64,000 nucleotides of DNA from Pirellulaceae bacterium (GTDB lineage: Bacteria > Planctomycetota > Planctomycetia > Pirellulales > Pirellulaceae). Shown here one piece after another: positions 25,740-36,200 of this stretch. Positions within the stretch are counted from its first letter, which is position 1, and each line of letters begins with the position of its first letter. The translations under genes and the position numbers were made by a program. The stretch is taken from NCBI GenBank assembly GCA_019636375.1, contig JAHBXS010000003.1:496001-560000 (forward strand), written 5' to 3'. The notes below the pieces were generated by a model, which saw nothing but the letters and a program-made list of their open reading frames with translations, made no database searches and was not told where the DNA came from.

Positions 25740-28118
25740 ATGAAAAGTTATTTCAATCGTTGTATGAAGTTGACGGCGTTGGTTTTGCTCGGTGGACTCG
25801 TCGTATCCATGACCGACGTTGCCTTGGGTCAACAACGGGGAGGTCAAAATCGTGGTCCCCGACCGTCGATGGGTAGCGTTGGCGGAAGCGGTGTGGGCCG
25901 GCCAGCGGCGAGTGCGGGGGGAATGTCACGGCCTAATGTCGGAAATTTGCCCACGAATCGCCCCAACGTCAATCGACCCTCAATGGGAAATGTAAATCCG
26001 ACTCGACCGGCCTCGCCTACGATGCAAAGGCCACAAAACAAGTTGCCTGGGGCGAACACGAACCCTAATCTTGGGGGGGGACGACCCTCTCTCGGTGGTA
26101 TGGGAACGCCCCAACGGCCCAATTTGCCGACTACCCGACCTTCTTTGCCACAAACGAACAGACCAGCAAATCCACCCACCACTCGGCCAAACCTACCGAA
26201 TCGGCCCGGCGTCGGCGATCTGCCAACGAACCGACCAAATATTGGTAACTTGCCAGGCAATCAGCCGAACAATCGACCAAATATTGGAAACCTTCCAGGC
26301 AATACACGGCCGAGTTTGCCGGACTATTCAAACCGCCCAAACGTCAAACCGCCTCAAGTAAAACCGCCTACGACGCGTCCGACAAACAAACTTCCGGATG
26401 TTCAGCCACCAACAACCAGACCGGGCGGCGGATTAGAACGACCGGTCGGGCGTCCTGAAAATCTGGACCGCCCCACAACTCGACCGGGTGGCGGACTAGA
26501 GCGTCCCGTTGGCCGTCCGGAAAATCTGGATCGTCCCACAACCCGTCCATCGAAGCCCAGTTTGGGGGGCGGCAAACCTGAAGTAAAGCCTGCAATTCCA
26601 AACCGTCCTGAAATTGGTAATCGTCCGCGACCAAACTTGCCTGACCGTCCAACGACACTTCCAGGCACGGTCGAGCGACCCCGTCCGGATCGCCCGACCA
26701 CACGACCGACGCCTGGAGATCGCCCAGTGACCCTACCTGGCAAGCGTCCCATTCACCCTGAGCGACCGACGACTTTACCGTCCACTAAACCGAGCTGGGG
26801 AAATCAGAATCGGCCTGGATTCAACAACCAAAACAATATTGCGGTAAACCGTCCATCCATCAACAACAGTTTTAATAACATCAACAACAACATCACCAAT
26901 ATCAATGTCAACACCAACAATTGGTATGGCAATCGTTACACCAATCGTCCTCGCTGGGATGTTGATCCAGGGTTCGGGCGACCGGCTTGGGGTCTGGGCG
27001 GCAACTATTGGTACGACCGCTGGCACCACAATTGTGTGCATCATCATTTTGGTTGGTACAACGGATGTTGGAACGGTTATTGGGGTAGCAGTTGGTATGC
27101 TCCTGTTGCGTGGTTTTCAGTTGGCTGGGGGCTCAACTCTTTAACGAATTCCTGGGGCGTGCAACCTTATTACAACCCCTATTACGCAGTGCCAAACGTT
27201 GCCCAATCGGTGGCCTACGACTACTCTCAGCCCATCGTGGTCAACAATTACATCCAGCCAGACGAACAAGGTCAACCGCAAGAAGTCAAAACCACCTCGG
27301 TGCAACAACAGGCATTTGAGACGTTTGACCGAGGGCTCGAACTGTTTAAAGCAGGAGATTACGTTCAAGCCCTACCTCGGTTCAGTTCTGCCTTGAAAGA
27401 CCTTCCCGGCGATGCCGTCGTCCATGAAGTTCGGGCCCTTGCGCAGTTTGCTGTAGGGGATTTTCAAGCCGCCGCTGCAGGTCTCAATTCGTTACTTGCC
27501 TCAGCGCCCGGAATGGACTGGACGACGCTAAGTGGTTTGTATGGAAACATCGACGACTACACCGCGCAATTACGCAAGTTGGAAGACTTTGTTGCCAAAA
27601 ACCCCAATGATGCCTCGGCAAATTTTGTTTTGGCGTATCACTACTTAGCGTTGGGAGCACAGGATGAAGCGGTCGTCGCTTTGCAGGCGGTAGTCGCCAA
27701 TCAACCGAAAGACGTCACGGCAAAACGGATGTTGGAGGCTCTGGCCCCCAGCCCCACAGCAGAAGCCGACGAACAGCTTGCGGGCCAACGCGATGGAGGT
27801 GGTGCAGGAATCGGCGAAACCGCAGATGACCTCGAAACGGATCTAGTGGGAACATGGCGTGCCCAGGCAGATGACTCAATCATCGAATTGGTGATTGATG
27901 AAAACGCTCAGTTTCGCTGGACTGCCAATGTTCCGGGGCAACCATCCGTCAAATTGACCGGAAATGTTGCCGGAGACGCCGATGCCCTCGAAATGATTAC
28001 GTCTGACCAAGGAACTTTAGCTGGAAATGTTCGTTCGCGAGGGGCTGACTCTTGGGTTTTCAAGATCGCGGGTTCTCCGCCGAGTGATCAGGGACTCGTT
28101 TTTAAACGGGCTCGTTAA
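25740..28118 (+). CDS. Pro/Asn/Arg-rich secreted protein with TPR region
   Basis: The 792-residue protein has a signal peptide (about 1-30), a long low-complexity region of NRP, TTRP and LP-type repeats (30-360), an Asn-rich stretch (INNSFNNINNNITNIN, near 375), an aromatic region (YYDRWHHN-like, WYNGCWNGYWGSSWY; about 420-450), two or three TPR-like helices (about 520-665, FDRGLELFKAGDYVQALPRF) and a C-terminal beta domain (about 700-790). Such planctomycete proteins are often labelled mu-protocadherin-like, a name without functional meaning. A 63-base unit is repeated in tandem at 26409-26534. The basic Pro-rich region could bind an acidic, for example sulfated, polymer; this is inference. 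Confidence 0.8.
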   Translation: MKSYFNRCMKLTALVLLGGLVVSMTDVALGQQRGGQNRGPRPSMGSVGGSGVGRPAASAGGMSRPNVGNLPTNRPNVNRPSMGNVNPTRPASPTMQRPQNKLPGANTNPNLGGGRPSLGGMGTPQRPNLPTTRPSLPQTNRPANPPTTRPNLPNRPGVGDLPTNRPNIGNLPGNQPNNRPNIGNLPGNTRPSLPDYSNRPNVKPPQVKPPTTRPTNKLPDVQPPTTRPGGGLERPVGRPENLDRPTTRPGGGLERPVGRPENLDRPTTRPSKPSLGGGKPEVKPAIPNRPEIGNRPRPNLPDRPTTLPGTVERPRPDRPTTRPTPGDRPVTLPGKRPIHPERPTTLPSTKPSWGNQNRPGFNNQNNIAVNRPSINNSFNNINNNITNINVNTNNWYGNRYTNRPRWDVDPGFGRPAWGLGGNYWYDRWHHNCVHHHFGWYNGCWNGYWGSSWYAPVAWFSVGWGLNSLTNSWGVQPYYNPYYAVPNVAQSVAYDYSQPIVVNNYIQPDEQGQPQEVKTTSVQQQAFETFDRGLELFKAGDYVQALPRFSSALKDLPGDAVVHEVRALAQFAVGDFQAAAAGLNSLLASAPGMDWTTLSGLYGNIDDYTAQLRKLEDFVAKNPNDASANFVLAYHYLALGAQDEAVVALQAVVANQPKDVTAKRMLEALAPSPTAEADEQLAGQRDGGGAGIGETADDLETDLVGTWRAQADDSIIELVIDENAQFRWTANVPGQPSVKLTGNVAGDADALEMITSDQGTLAGNVRSRGADSWVFKIAGSPPSDQGLVFKRAR
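26409..26534 (+). repeat. Two tandem 63-base units inside the Pro-rich gene
   Basis: Each unit encodes the 21 residues that begin PTTRPGGGLERPVG and end RPENLDR; unit 1 is 26409-26471 and unit 2 is 26472-26534. A third, partial unit (PTTRPSKP) follows. The protein copies are identical while the DNA differs at several third positions, so the duplication is not recent or the protein sequence is under selection. Confidence 0.9.
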
Positions 28119-28227
28119 TTTGGGGGAATTGACAGGAATTTTCCGCTCAATTGACAAACGATTGGTAGACAATCAAGATGGTTATGTTGTATCAGACGCA
28201 CACATTTTTTCTTGTAAAGGTTGTTTT

Positions 28228-29676
28228 ATGGCTACGTCACGATTAATGCGATGGGTGGGAGCTTGTCTCCTGATTTGTACCTCAATTGCGCCTGTCAACG
28301 CACAGTTTGAGCTGGAGGCCAAATGGGTGCCCGATCATGCTAACACGTTGGTGCTGATCAATGCTGACCAAATCTTCGGCAGCGCGATAGCCACCAAAGA
28401 AAACTGGGCAGCGACCGGAGCCGGAGCTTACGAACGTGGACTATCTATTGTTCCGCCAGGTGTTGGAAAAGTGATGTTGGCCAGTCAAATCGACCTGGAG
28501 TACCTTGAACCGATTTGGACGATTGGAGTTTTTGCCAAAGGCAATACGAGCAATGCGGTCGCCAAGTTAGCCGAACAAGATGGGCGCGAGGTGGAACAAG
28601 TTGGTTCACGCGACTTGGTTGCTCTTTCAGGAGACCAATATGTTGTCCAACTCGACGGTTCGACGGTCGGCGTTGTGACGCCAGCCAACCGTCAAACACT
28701 CGCACGCTGGCTAAAGGATGGAGATGCAGGCCGCGTCCGCCTGTCTGAGTACCTTTCTAATGCTTTAGCATTCGCTGACAAAAATGCCGATGTCATCATC
28801 GCTTTTGATCTGGAGAATTTGATCTCAAAAAGTGCCGCTCGCTCTCGCTTGATTAACTTCGAATCCATCCGTGCCAGCGATGTAGATGCTCTTGCAGACG
28901 CGATGAGCAAACTTCAAGGCTTGACCCTGGGCATTACAATTCGAGATGGAATTACCGGAGCACTTCGAATTGATTTTGCAGACGGGACCTCGGGGATCAA
29001 CTTGGTTAGCAAAAAATTTATTCTGGAAGCACTTGCCAACAATGGAGTTATGATCAATGACTTCTTGGATTGGGAAATCACTACCGAAGGTACTCGCGCT
29101 GTATTTAGCGGACCAATGACGACATCAGGCATTCGCAAAATCAGTTCGCTGATTAACCAACCGATCCGTGCACAATTTGCTGATTCACCGGGCGGTCAAC
29201 AGGCCCAACCAGCAAGTATGGGGAAAAGTACACGTCAATATTTTGACACCATTGATTTGTACTTCCGGGAACTTGACGAGTTTTTGCGTGGTCCACGGCA
29301 CACCAACGCTCGCGCTTATGCTCGTTGGTTCGACAAGTACGCTAACAAAATCGACGGGCTTTCCGTGAGAAATGTTGACCCGCAAATGGTCGAATTCGGT
29401 GCCAACATTTCAGAAGGATTTCGCGATGTATCCCAAGGCCTTTTTAGCTCCGATGCCACTGTAGTCGGTCGCCAAGCCACCGAACGCGGTGTTAACAGTA
29501 GTTTTTTCTACAGCGACTACAATTACGGCTATCGCTCCAACTCCTCGATTCGCAAAAACATCAAGGCCCAGGAATACTCCAAGGCCGCCGAGACCGCGCG
29601 GGGAATTCTTGAAAACATGCGAAATCAAATCGGTAGCATGCGTCGCGATATGACGGCACGTTATGAAGATTTTTAA
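28228..29676 (+). CDS. Secreted protein of unknown function
   Basis: The 482-residue protein has a signal peptide (MATSRLMRWVGACLLICTSI, cleaved near VNAQ). The mature part alternates strands and helices (WVPDHANTLVLINADQIF, VDALADAMSKLQGLTLGITI) and ends with a helical, charged region (AETARGILENMRNQIGSMRRDM). I do not recognise the family. The ATG at 28228 is preferred: TAAAGG stands upstream and the alternative frame from 28027 overlaps the previous gene. It is the last gene of the 24802-29676 operon, with a strong terminator 100 bases downstream. Confidence 0.75.
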   Translation: MATSRLMRWVGACLLICTSIAPVNAQFELEAKWVPDHANTLVLINADQIFGSAIATKENWAATGAGAYERGLSIVPPGVGKVMLASQIDLEYLEPIWTIGVFAKGNTSNAVAKLAEQDGREVEQVGSRDLVALSGDQYVVQLDGSTVGVVTPANRQTLARWLKDGDAGRVRLSEYLSNALAFADKNADVIIAFDLENLISKSAARSRLINFESIRASDVDALADAMSKLQGLTLGITIRDGITGALRIDFADGTSGINLVSKKFILEALANNGVMINDFLDWEITTEGTRAVFSGPMTTSGIRKISSLINQPIRAQFADSPGGQQAQPASMGKSTRQYFDTIDLYFRELDEFLRGPRHTNARAYARWFDKYANKIDGLSVRNVDPQMVEFGANISEGFRDVSQGLFSSDATVVGRQATERGVNSSFFYSDYNYGYRSNSSIRKNIKAQEYSKAAETARGILENMRNQIGSMRRDMTARYEDF

Positions 29677-29777
29677 TCGCCACCCATGCTGACGACAACT
29701 TCTGAATGAAGGCGCTTCCACTGGGATGCTTTTGTAGGTCGAGTTGCGGCAGAAAGATCGTTACAAAACTAAACGAA

Positions 29778-29808
29778 AACCGCCAACCAAAAAAGTTGGC
29801 GGTTTTTT
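29778..29808 (+). terminator. Rho-independent terminator of the 24802-29676 operon
   Basis: AACCGCCAAC (29778-29787) pairs perfectly with GTTGGCGGTT (29795-29804) across a 7-base A-rich loop, and a run of T follows. The A-rich bases just before it would also support termination of the minus-strand gene that ends at 29852 only weakly. Confidence 0.9.
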
Positions 29809-29851
29809 GTTTGCAAGAATTTTCTTGATCACCGCTTTGCCCTGAACGCGG

Positions 29852-30919
29852 TCAGGCCACCCGAGGCCGGTTGGCAAGCACAGGTCTTGACGGGGCCGAC
29901 CGTTGAGAGGCTACGAGTTGCACTTTCTCAAACACGTCGGCAACGGCAATCGTTTGCATTGCCAAATTCGCTCCTGTACGGCGTTGGCGACGGGTTCCTT
30001 TTTGATAGTGACGTTGAATTGATAGATGCTGGCGACCGTAAACTCCGCTGTCTTCGGGGCGTGTTGGTCCATGCAGAGCAATACAACGGGTGCCACTCGC
30101 TTCTGCAAGATGCAATGGCCCCGTGTCCCCTCCGATGAAACATTCGGCTCCGGCCAACAATACTGCCAGTTCCCGAAGCGATGTCGCCGGGGCCTTAGTT
30201 GCTGCCCCACAACTCGCAGCAATGATCTCGTCAGCCATTTGGGACTCTTCGTCTCCGCCCCACGTGACAAGCGGAATCCAACCCATCTCTTGCCGAACCA
30301 TCTCAGCTAAGGTTCCATAATTCCGAGGATCCCAACGTTTGGACGGCCAATTGCCTCCCGGATTGAGCACGAAGTATTTTTCAGACAAATTCGACAGAAA
30401 TGGCGACAGGCGCTCTTCAGCTTTTGTACATAGAGGCAGGCCTAAATCAACAGAGCCTAATGTCTTGGGCAAGGGAATCAGTCCTAACAACTCCAGCGTT
30501 CGATCCACCAAATGCGTTGATCGAGGAGCGACCAAGCGATTGTTTAACCACGCCGAGCCTTCCCGGCCATGTTCTCCTTGAAAGCCTACCCGCAATCGAG
30601 CACCGGAGACATACGCCGCAGCCGCACTTTTCAAAAGCCCTTGCGGATCGATTGTCATGTCAAACCGCTTCTCACGCAACGTGGCTCGCAAGGACTTCAC
30701 GACTCGCCATTTAAATAGCCATTTCCGAGGCACGGTCAGGACTTCGTCAATCGCGGGATGTAGGCTCAAGAGCGGAACCGATGCTGGTTCGGACAGCCAA
30801 GCCAAGTAACAATCAGGATATTGGCGCCGCAGTTCTACGGCCAGTGGCAAAGTCAGCAGACAATCGCCGATATGACTAAGCCTTGTGATTAAAATTCTGG
30901 GGCCTTGACGACCGTTCAT
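29852..30919 (-). CDS. Glycosyltransferase family 9 (heptosyltransferase-like)
   Basis: The 355-residue protein has the GT9 pattern: N-terminal ILITRLSHIGDCLLTLPL, FDMTIDPQGLLKSA, FVLNPGGNWPSKRW in the nucleotide-sugar half, and GGDTGPLHLAEASGT near residue 270. This is the WaaC/WaaF class that transfers ADP-heptose to lipopolysaccharide core, a cytoplasmic peripheral enzyme. The exact sugar is uncertain because planctomycete GT9 enzymes are diverse and no other LPS gene is next to it. The start MNGRQGPRILITRL gives a normal N-terminus. Confidence 0.9.
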   Translation of the reverse strand: MNGRQGPRILITRLSHIGDCLLTLPLAVELRRQYPDCYLAWLSEPASVPLLSLHPAIDEVLTVPRKWLFKWRVVKSLRATLREKRFDMTIDPQGLLKSAAAAYVSGARLRVGFQGEHGREGSAWLNNRLVAPRSTHLVDRTLELLGLIPLPKTLGSVDLGLPLCTKAEERLSPFLSNLSEKYFVLNPGGNWPSKRWDPRNYGTLAEMVRQEMGWIPLVTWGGDEESQMADEIIAASCGAATKAPATSLRELAVLLAGAECFIGGDTGPLHLAEASGTRCIALHGPTRPEDSGVYGRQHLSIQRHYQKGTRRQRRTGANLAMQTIAVADVFEKVQLVASQRSAPSRPVLANRPRVA

Positions 30920-31132
30920 CTCTGCAATCCTTTGCTTATGATGCGAGTTCTATAATTCAGTTCGGGTGACGTTTGGAAACTCGGTAATCCATTTGGTTCC
31001 CACAAAGCTTACTACGCATGGTCCAGCAAAGTTTTCGGGAAAAAATTGGCGATTCGGAATTTTTTTCGAGAATCACCGACTAACTACATCAGACAGTTTT
31101 TCCCGATCCTTTGATCGATCAATTGCCTGAGA

Positions 31133-31819
31133 TTAATCGGCCAGCAGTCTAACGGAATTGATGTAGTCCAGATTAGGATACTTCCGCTTGATGAATTCAT
31201 TTCCTCGCGCCTGGAATTCTCCTTGAACCTCGCGAGAATTCTCGCCATATTCCGTATTGATCTTTCCCAGTACCTCTGCGTTCTCGACGATTTTTCCCAA
31301 CGGTGTGAATCCCATAGAGTCTAAACGCGAGTTGTTTCCGAAGTTGATAAACAGTTGGACAGTACGCGAGTTTGGCCCAGCCATCGCAAACGAGATCGTG
31401 CCCTCGGTGTTGGATTTTCCAGTCGCTGGATCGTCTTTGATACGAGCTTCTGACCAGATTTTGTTCATCGCGGGATCGCCGTGAATTCCAAATTGAAACA
31501 TAAACCCGTCAATGGCCCGGAAAATGGCAATGTCGGTGTAGTAGCCTGCTTTGATCAAATTGTAAATTCGATCCACGCCATTCGGGGACCAATCTCGATG
31601 AAATTCCATCGTAAAGTCCCCTTTGGTGGTGGAAAACACCGCTCGAAATACATCTGGAGCCGTTTCCTTTAAGTCCTCGGGTTTAATTTGTGGGTCTTGT
31701 GGCGTGGTCGCCCGCACAAGTCGTTCACCCGCAGCGGGCTCTTTCAAAATGAAGCCGCCCGCAACCCCACAACCCAACACGAACGAAATCAACAGCAAAT
31801 ACAAAGGTGTTTGATTCAT
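31133..31819 (-). CDS. Cyclophilin-type peptidyl-prolyl cis-trans isomerase, exported
   Basis: The 228-residue protein has an N-terminal membrane or signal segment (MNQTPLYLLLISFVLGCGVA) with LGCG that could act as a lipobox. The cyclophilin domain (about 58-225) includes FSTTKGDFTMEFHRDWSP, YYTDIAIFRAIDGFMFQFG, EGTISFAMAGPNSRTVQLFINFG and FTPLGKIVENAEVL. The usual Arg of the active site (FHRV in most cyclophilins) is represented by FRAI, and QLFINF fits the SQFFI position. It should assist protein folding outside the cytoplasm. Confidence 0.9.
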   Translation of the reverse strand: MNQTPLYLLLISFVLGCGVAGGFILKEPAAGERLVRATTPQDPQIKPEDLKETAPDVFRAVFSTTKGDFTMEFHRDWSPNGVDRIYNLIKAGYYTDIAIFRAIDGFMFQFGIHGDPAMNKIWSEARIKDDPATGKSNTEGTISFAMAGPNSRTVQLFINFGNNSRLDSMGFTPLGKIVENAEVLGKINTEYGENSREVQGEFQARGNEFIKRKYPNLDYINSVRLLAD

Positions 31820-31850
31820 GAGACTTTCCTATTTTTCCTTAGCGCATTTC

Positions 31851-31934
31851 CCCAAAGGGGTCAGACCCTCTCCGGGGATGAAACAAAAAACGTAAATTCT
31901 GGCCTAGCCTCCAAAGGGTCTGACCCCTTTTGGG
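31851..31934. repeat. Intergenic inverted repeat, family F (AGGGTCTGACCCC)
   Basis: The left arm CCCAAAGGGGTCAGACCCT is at 31851-31869 and the right arm AGGGTCTGACCCCTTTTGGG at 31915-31934, with a 45-base loop. It lies between the cyclophilin gene start and the desaturase stop, both minus strand. Confidence 0.85.
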
Positions 31935-31984
31935 ATAGGCTCTTGGTTGTGTTTGAACTTAATCGTGACGCAGAGACGCTCGGT

Positions 31985-33016
31985 CTAAGCAGCCGATTGA
32001 TGAATTTCTTTACGGTTCAGAGCACTCTTGTTGGGACGCACAAGGTCCCAGACCAAGCCAAATTTTTCTAAAACGACCAGCGTTGCGTAGGTCACATCGA
32101 TTTCCCACCAGCGATGACCGTGTTGGGCCGTCCGGGGATCGGCATGATGATTATTGTGCCAGCCCTCGCCGTTGGTCAGTAGTGCAAACAGCCAATTGTT
32201 GCGACTGTCCTCTCGCGTTTCGTAATTTCGGTAGCCCCACATGTGAGCCGCTGAATTAATTCCCCAGGTCACGTGCCACGTAAAAACGGTCCGCATGATG
32301 ACGCCCCACATTAGCCACACTGCGCCCCATTGTAGGGCTCCGGCAAGGGTTCCAGTAACAATTAGGCCAGTCGCAGCTCCAAGTAGAGTTATCAGAACGG
32401 CATGGATCAAATACACCCAGACCCAGTTTAGTCCACGCTGCAACCATAAGCAAAGCGGGTCACGCATTACATCCCGAACATATCGATCGTAGGCCGCCGC
32501 CGTTGACAGTTCGCGGTTGTCGTAAAACAACCAGCCAACATGAGCCCAATAAGCGCTGACCTTAGGAGTATGCGGGTCCGGTTGATGGTCCGAATGTTGG
32601 TGATGCACGCGATGAATCAAAACCCAGCGGGCAGGGGAGTCTTGAAAACTGCACACCCCCAACAGAGTCAACAAATGCTCGAACCACTTTGAACATTTGA
32701 ATCCTCGGTGGGTCAACAGGCGATGATAACCGGCCCCAATTCCAATCGAGGTGAAGATGTAGTTTCCCAAAAACAGAAACCCCACGCCCCACCAAGAAAA
32801 AAAGTACTCAAAAAAGGCGAACGGGATCAACAGATGAAACCCAATTACCGGAATCACGTACTCCCAAAAAATGCGACTTTGTCGATCAACTCCCGCCGGG
32901 TACGGCACGCGAGGGAGTTTGTCCGAAGCGGCATTCTGCGCTGCGACTTCAGCCCCGTACTCGGGAGCAAGTTGATCTTGCGCGGGATCGTACTGGTTGG
33001 TCGGAGAAGTGTTCAT
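31985..33016 (-). CDS. Acyl-CoA/acyl-lipid fatty acid desaturase
   Basis: The 343-residue membrane protein has the three His boxes of delta-9-type desaturases: HRLLTH (98-103), HRVHHQH (135-141) and HNNHH near residue 280, arranged around four hydrophobic segments. It introduces a double bond into fatty acyl chains in the cytoplasmic membrane and so adjusts membrane fluidity. The ATG at 33016 is preferred; the upstream frame to 33136 runs into the terminator region and adds 40 unconserved residues. The gene stands downstream of the beta-helix protein gene but is separated from it by a terminator hairpin. Confidence 0.93.
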   Translation of the reverse strand: MNTSPTNQYDPAQDQLAPEYGAEVAAQNAASDKLPRVPYPAGVDRQSRIFWEYVIPVIGFHLLIPFAFFEYFFSWWGVGFLFLGNYIFTSIGIGAGYHRLLTHRGFKCSKWFEHLLTLLGVCSFQDSPARWVLIHRVHHQHSDHQPDPHTPKVSAYWAHVGWLFYDNRELSTAAAYDRYVRDVMRDPLCLWLQRGLNWVWVYLIHAVLITLLGAATGLIVTGTLAGALQWGAVWLMWGVIMRTVFTWHVTWGINSAAHMWGYRNYETREDSRNNWLFALLTNGEGWHNNHHADPRTAQHGHRWWEIDVTYATLVVLEKFGLVWDLVRPNKSALNRKEIHQSAA

Positions 33017-33133
33017 AGATTGATCGTTGAAACTGAGAATCTTTGGCCTCCAGTTTACGCTTTCGCCACGTTTCTCGAAACTGCAAAAACTGTGGCAAAA
33101 CTGCTGCGGCGACTCCTTGTTTGAGCCCAAACA

Positions 33134-33164
33134 CAAAAAAAAGCCGCTCGTTTCCGAGCGGCTT
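33134..33164 (-). terminator. Rho-independent terminator of the beta-helix protein gene
   Basis: On the minus strand AAGCCGCTCG (33164-33155) pairs with CGAGCGGCTT (33150-33141) over a 4-base loop, and the A run at 33133-33142 gives a U tail. It lies 43 bases after the stop of the minus-strand gene that ends at 33207. Confidence 0.88.
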
Positions 33165-33206
33165 TGAGGTTGGTACTTGAAATGAGCGGCTCAGCCGCCT
33201 TTTCAA

Positions 33207-36200
33207 CTAAAAGCCTTGCAGTTGGAAGGCAAATTCTTCGGCGGATACCAGTGGCTCGCAAACTGATCCGAATGGTCCAAAGGTGAATCCAGGACCGATA
33301 TCGCCGTTTTGGAAGCCGTTGGTGGCTCCGTCAAGCTCGATACGGAAGAACACTGGTGCCGAATTGTTGATAAAGGTCGGTGGTGTAACCGCGAAGAAGT
33401 TGTTGGAGAACGCCAGGCACATCGTACCGGTGACATCGTTGATGAAAGTTCCATCTCCAAACGCATTCTCTACAAAGATTGCGTTGATTTCCGCACGATT
33501 GTTGGTCTCAACAAAAACGTCCGTGGCCAAATTGTTGGACAACCGAGCGTTGACTACAGCGTCGTTGAAGCCTTCGATGGCGATTCCGCTCAGGCCGTTT
33601 CCAGTCGCGGTATTCGACTGGAGGTTCGCCAAGAGGCGAGCGTCACCGAACGCTTGCAGCGTTACACCGTCCAAACCGTTGCCATCCATCGTGTTGCCGT
33701 TCATGGTCACCCGAGTGAAGTTGTCCGGACCCAAGATTCCGTCGCCCTCGGCTCGAACCGAAACTCCGTTGGCACCGTTGCCGCTGAAGTCTGAGTTGAC
33801 CAGCAACACATCCGTGCTGGTTCCGTCGGCGGTGTTGATGATCAAACCGTTGGCACCACTTCCGCTGACAATACTTTCCTCAATCGCGATTCTATTGATA
33901 AACCCTTGCTCATCGTTGTTGAGCAAGAATCGCATCCCGTTGACACCCGAACCAATCACGGTGGACTGTGTTATGCGGAAATCAACCAAGCCGTCGTTGA
34001 AGACTTGGGTGAATATTCCGTCTCCAAAGTTTCCGTTGACCGTCATGTTATCCAGTCTTGCGGTAAGCGAAGAAGGTGTGCCGGAATTGTCACCAACCAG
34101 GAATCGCAAACCATTGTTCCCGTTACCGTTAGCAACATTGTCTGTCAAATTGACAAAGTGAGCCGCTCCCAAAGTGGATGCGAACTGAGCCCCATCACCG
34201 GCATTGGCATTGATCAAGCTGTTTCGGAGCGTTGTGTTGACGGTACTCGCAACACCATTGGCGGCAACTCGCACACCGGTAATGTTTCCGGTGGCCGTGA
34301 TGTCGTCGATCACAACAGTTTGGGAACCAACGTTTTGGTCGATGCTGATACCTACCCCGTTACCTGTGAAACTGGTGACTCCCGAAGTTTCACCGATAAA
34401 CGTTCTGGTGCCAGGCAAGCCGTCCGTCCAATCGACGATCCGCAAGCCGGCTCCGCCATTGTTAGCGAATTCACTATTGAGAACCGTTAAGTTGCCCGAG
34501 CCACCGTTCACATGCACACCATTTAAGGTGTTGCCAGATGCCTCATGGCCGAAAATGTCGACCGTGGTGCCAGTACCCGGGGTGTTCAAATGGTTCGCCA
34601 GCCGCACCCCATCACGATTGTTGTTGTTCGTGAGGTTGCGAATCATCGCGATTCGCGTCGCGTCGTAGTTCTCCATGTGGATGCCGTCCCGACCGTTTTC
34701 GAAAACTAAGTTATCTTCGAAGCGGAAGACAGAAGTGGGATCAACGGCGTTTTCTAGGAAAATCCCGTCAAATCCGTTGTTACGCACGATATTGCGATTG
34801 AATTCCCAGTTTCCGGCCAACTCGTTCACATAGACACCATGCAGGATCGCACCTCGAATTTCATTATCTTCGATCAAGCCATTACGCAACGGCGAGCCTG
34901 CTGCGAAACCATCGCCGTAGATCCCGTAGGCCATTTCGCCGTTCGAACCGTCCATCACAAAACCGCGAACGGTGTTGCGGTTAGCCAAGGTTACGGCGGC
35001 ACCATTTGCTTGAGCCGTAATCACAGGGTTGGGGAAGGAAAGATCGTTGCACAACAAGAAGAACTGCCCGTTTTGAATGGGGATCAAGTGCTCGGCTCCA
35101 TCACCCAGCAACATCTGACCGTCTTTAAGGACAATTCCTTGATTGTAGTTGAACGTCGTTCCTGTACCATGGCGAACAAAGATGATGTCATCTTCAACCG
35201 ATGCGTTTTGAGCGTCGATCAAACGAGCAAATGGAGTTTGTACGCGACCATCTGAAAATGCCGGGTCAGCAGTGTTGTCCACGTGAAGAACGTTGTAAGG
35301 CCGACCTGTGTCAGGATCGATTGCCAACACAAAGTCACGTTGGTAGCGAACGATATGGTCGTTACGCAGTGTCGGCTCCAGGTCGCGAGCAAGATAGGAA
35401 TGTTCATTGCCGCGAGCATTCGCTCCGAACATGAAGCCCATCTGCAGAACGCCGGTGGTCTTAAAGCGGTCGTCGTAGTTGACTTCCGCATTGATCATCA
35501 TCCCTTGCAGAATTTGAAAACCTAGTCGAGCACGACCGCCACCAAATGCGTCCACAAGTTCCGACTGATAGCCGTATCCACCGAGGTCGAGATGGCCATT
35601 GACCATGGCCAAAGCTTGGGGACGTGTCCGCAAGGTAACGTCGAAGCCTTTAAGGGCCGTGTCGATCCCAGGAATAATCACGATCACGTTGTCTTCAAAG
35701 CAGCGGTCCAAACCGTAAGAGTGATTGCGGTCACCGACTGGGAAATATCCGTTTCCGATGATGTCCCAACGACGGGTCTTAATCGATCCGTTCAAACCGA
35801 GTTGCGAGAACGTGTGAGCAAAGTTGCCTTGGCGGTCGTCGTCAATGTCGACCCAGCCACCCAACGTGAAATCGGCTCCTGCCGATTGAACGCTGAATAC
35901 TCGGCTGACTCCGAGGTTGCCGAAAAAGCGATTGCTCTCCAACGAAAAGTGAACGTTGGATTCGCCCAACCATCTCCCGTCGAGGAAGTCATCAAACAAC
36001 CGCGTCTTGCCACCCAGTGTCAGGTAGGAACCGCGATAACCAAGCCCTTGATCGGCAAGGTTGGTACGGAACCATACCCGGCCAGGGAGGCCCGCTTGGT
36101 ACTCCGCACCGGCTTGCTGGAAATTCCCCTGCGCCCCATAAGCACCGGCGGGAACGCCCATGTTGTATTGAGCGTGTAACACCGGCCCCCAAGCCATCAA

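Noticed and set aside
33283-36179. Several long plus-strand frames opposite the beta-helix gene (up to 292 codons)
   Set aside because: They are antisense shadows of a repetitive gene; the minus-strand frame has a signal peptide and clear beta-helix repeats, and the plus-strand products look like reversed repeats.
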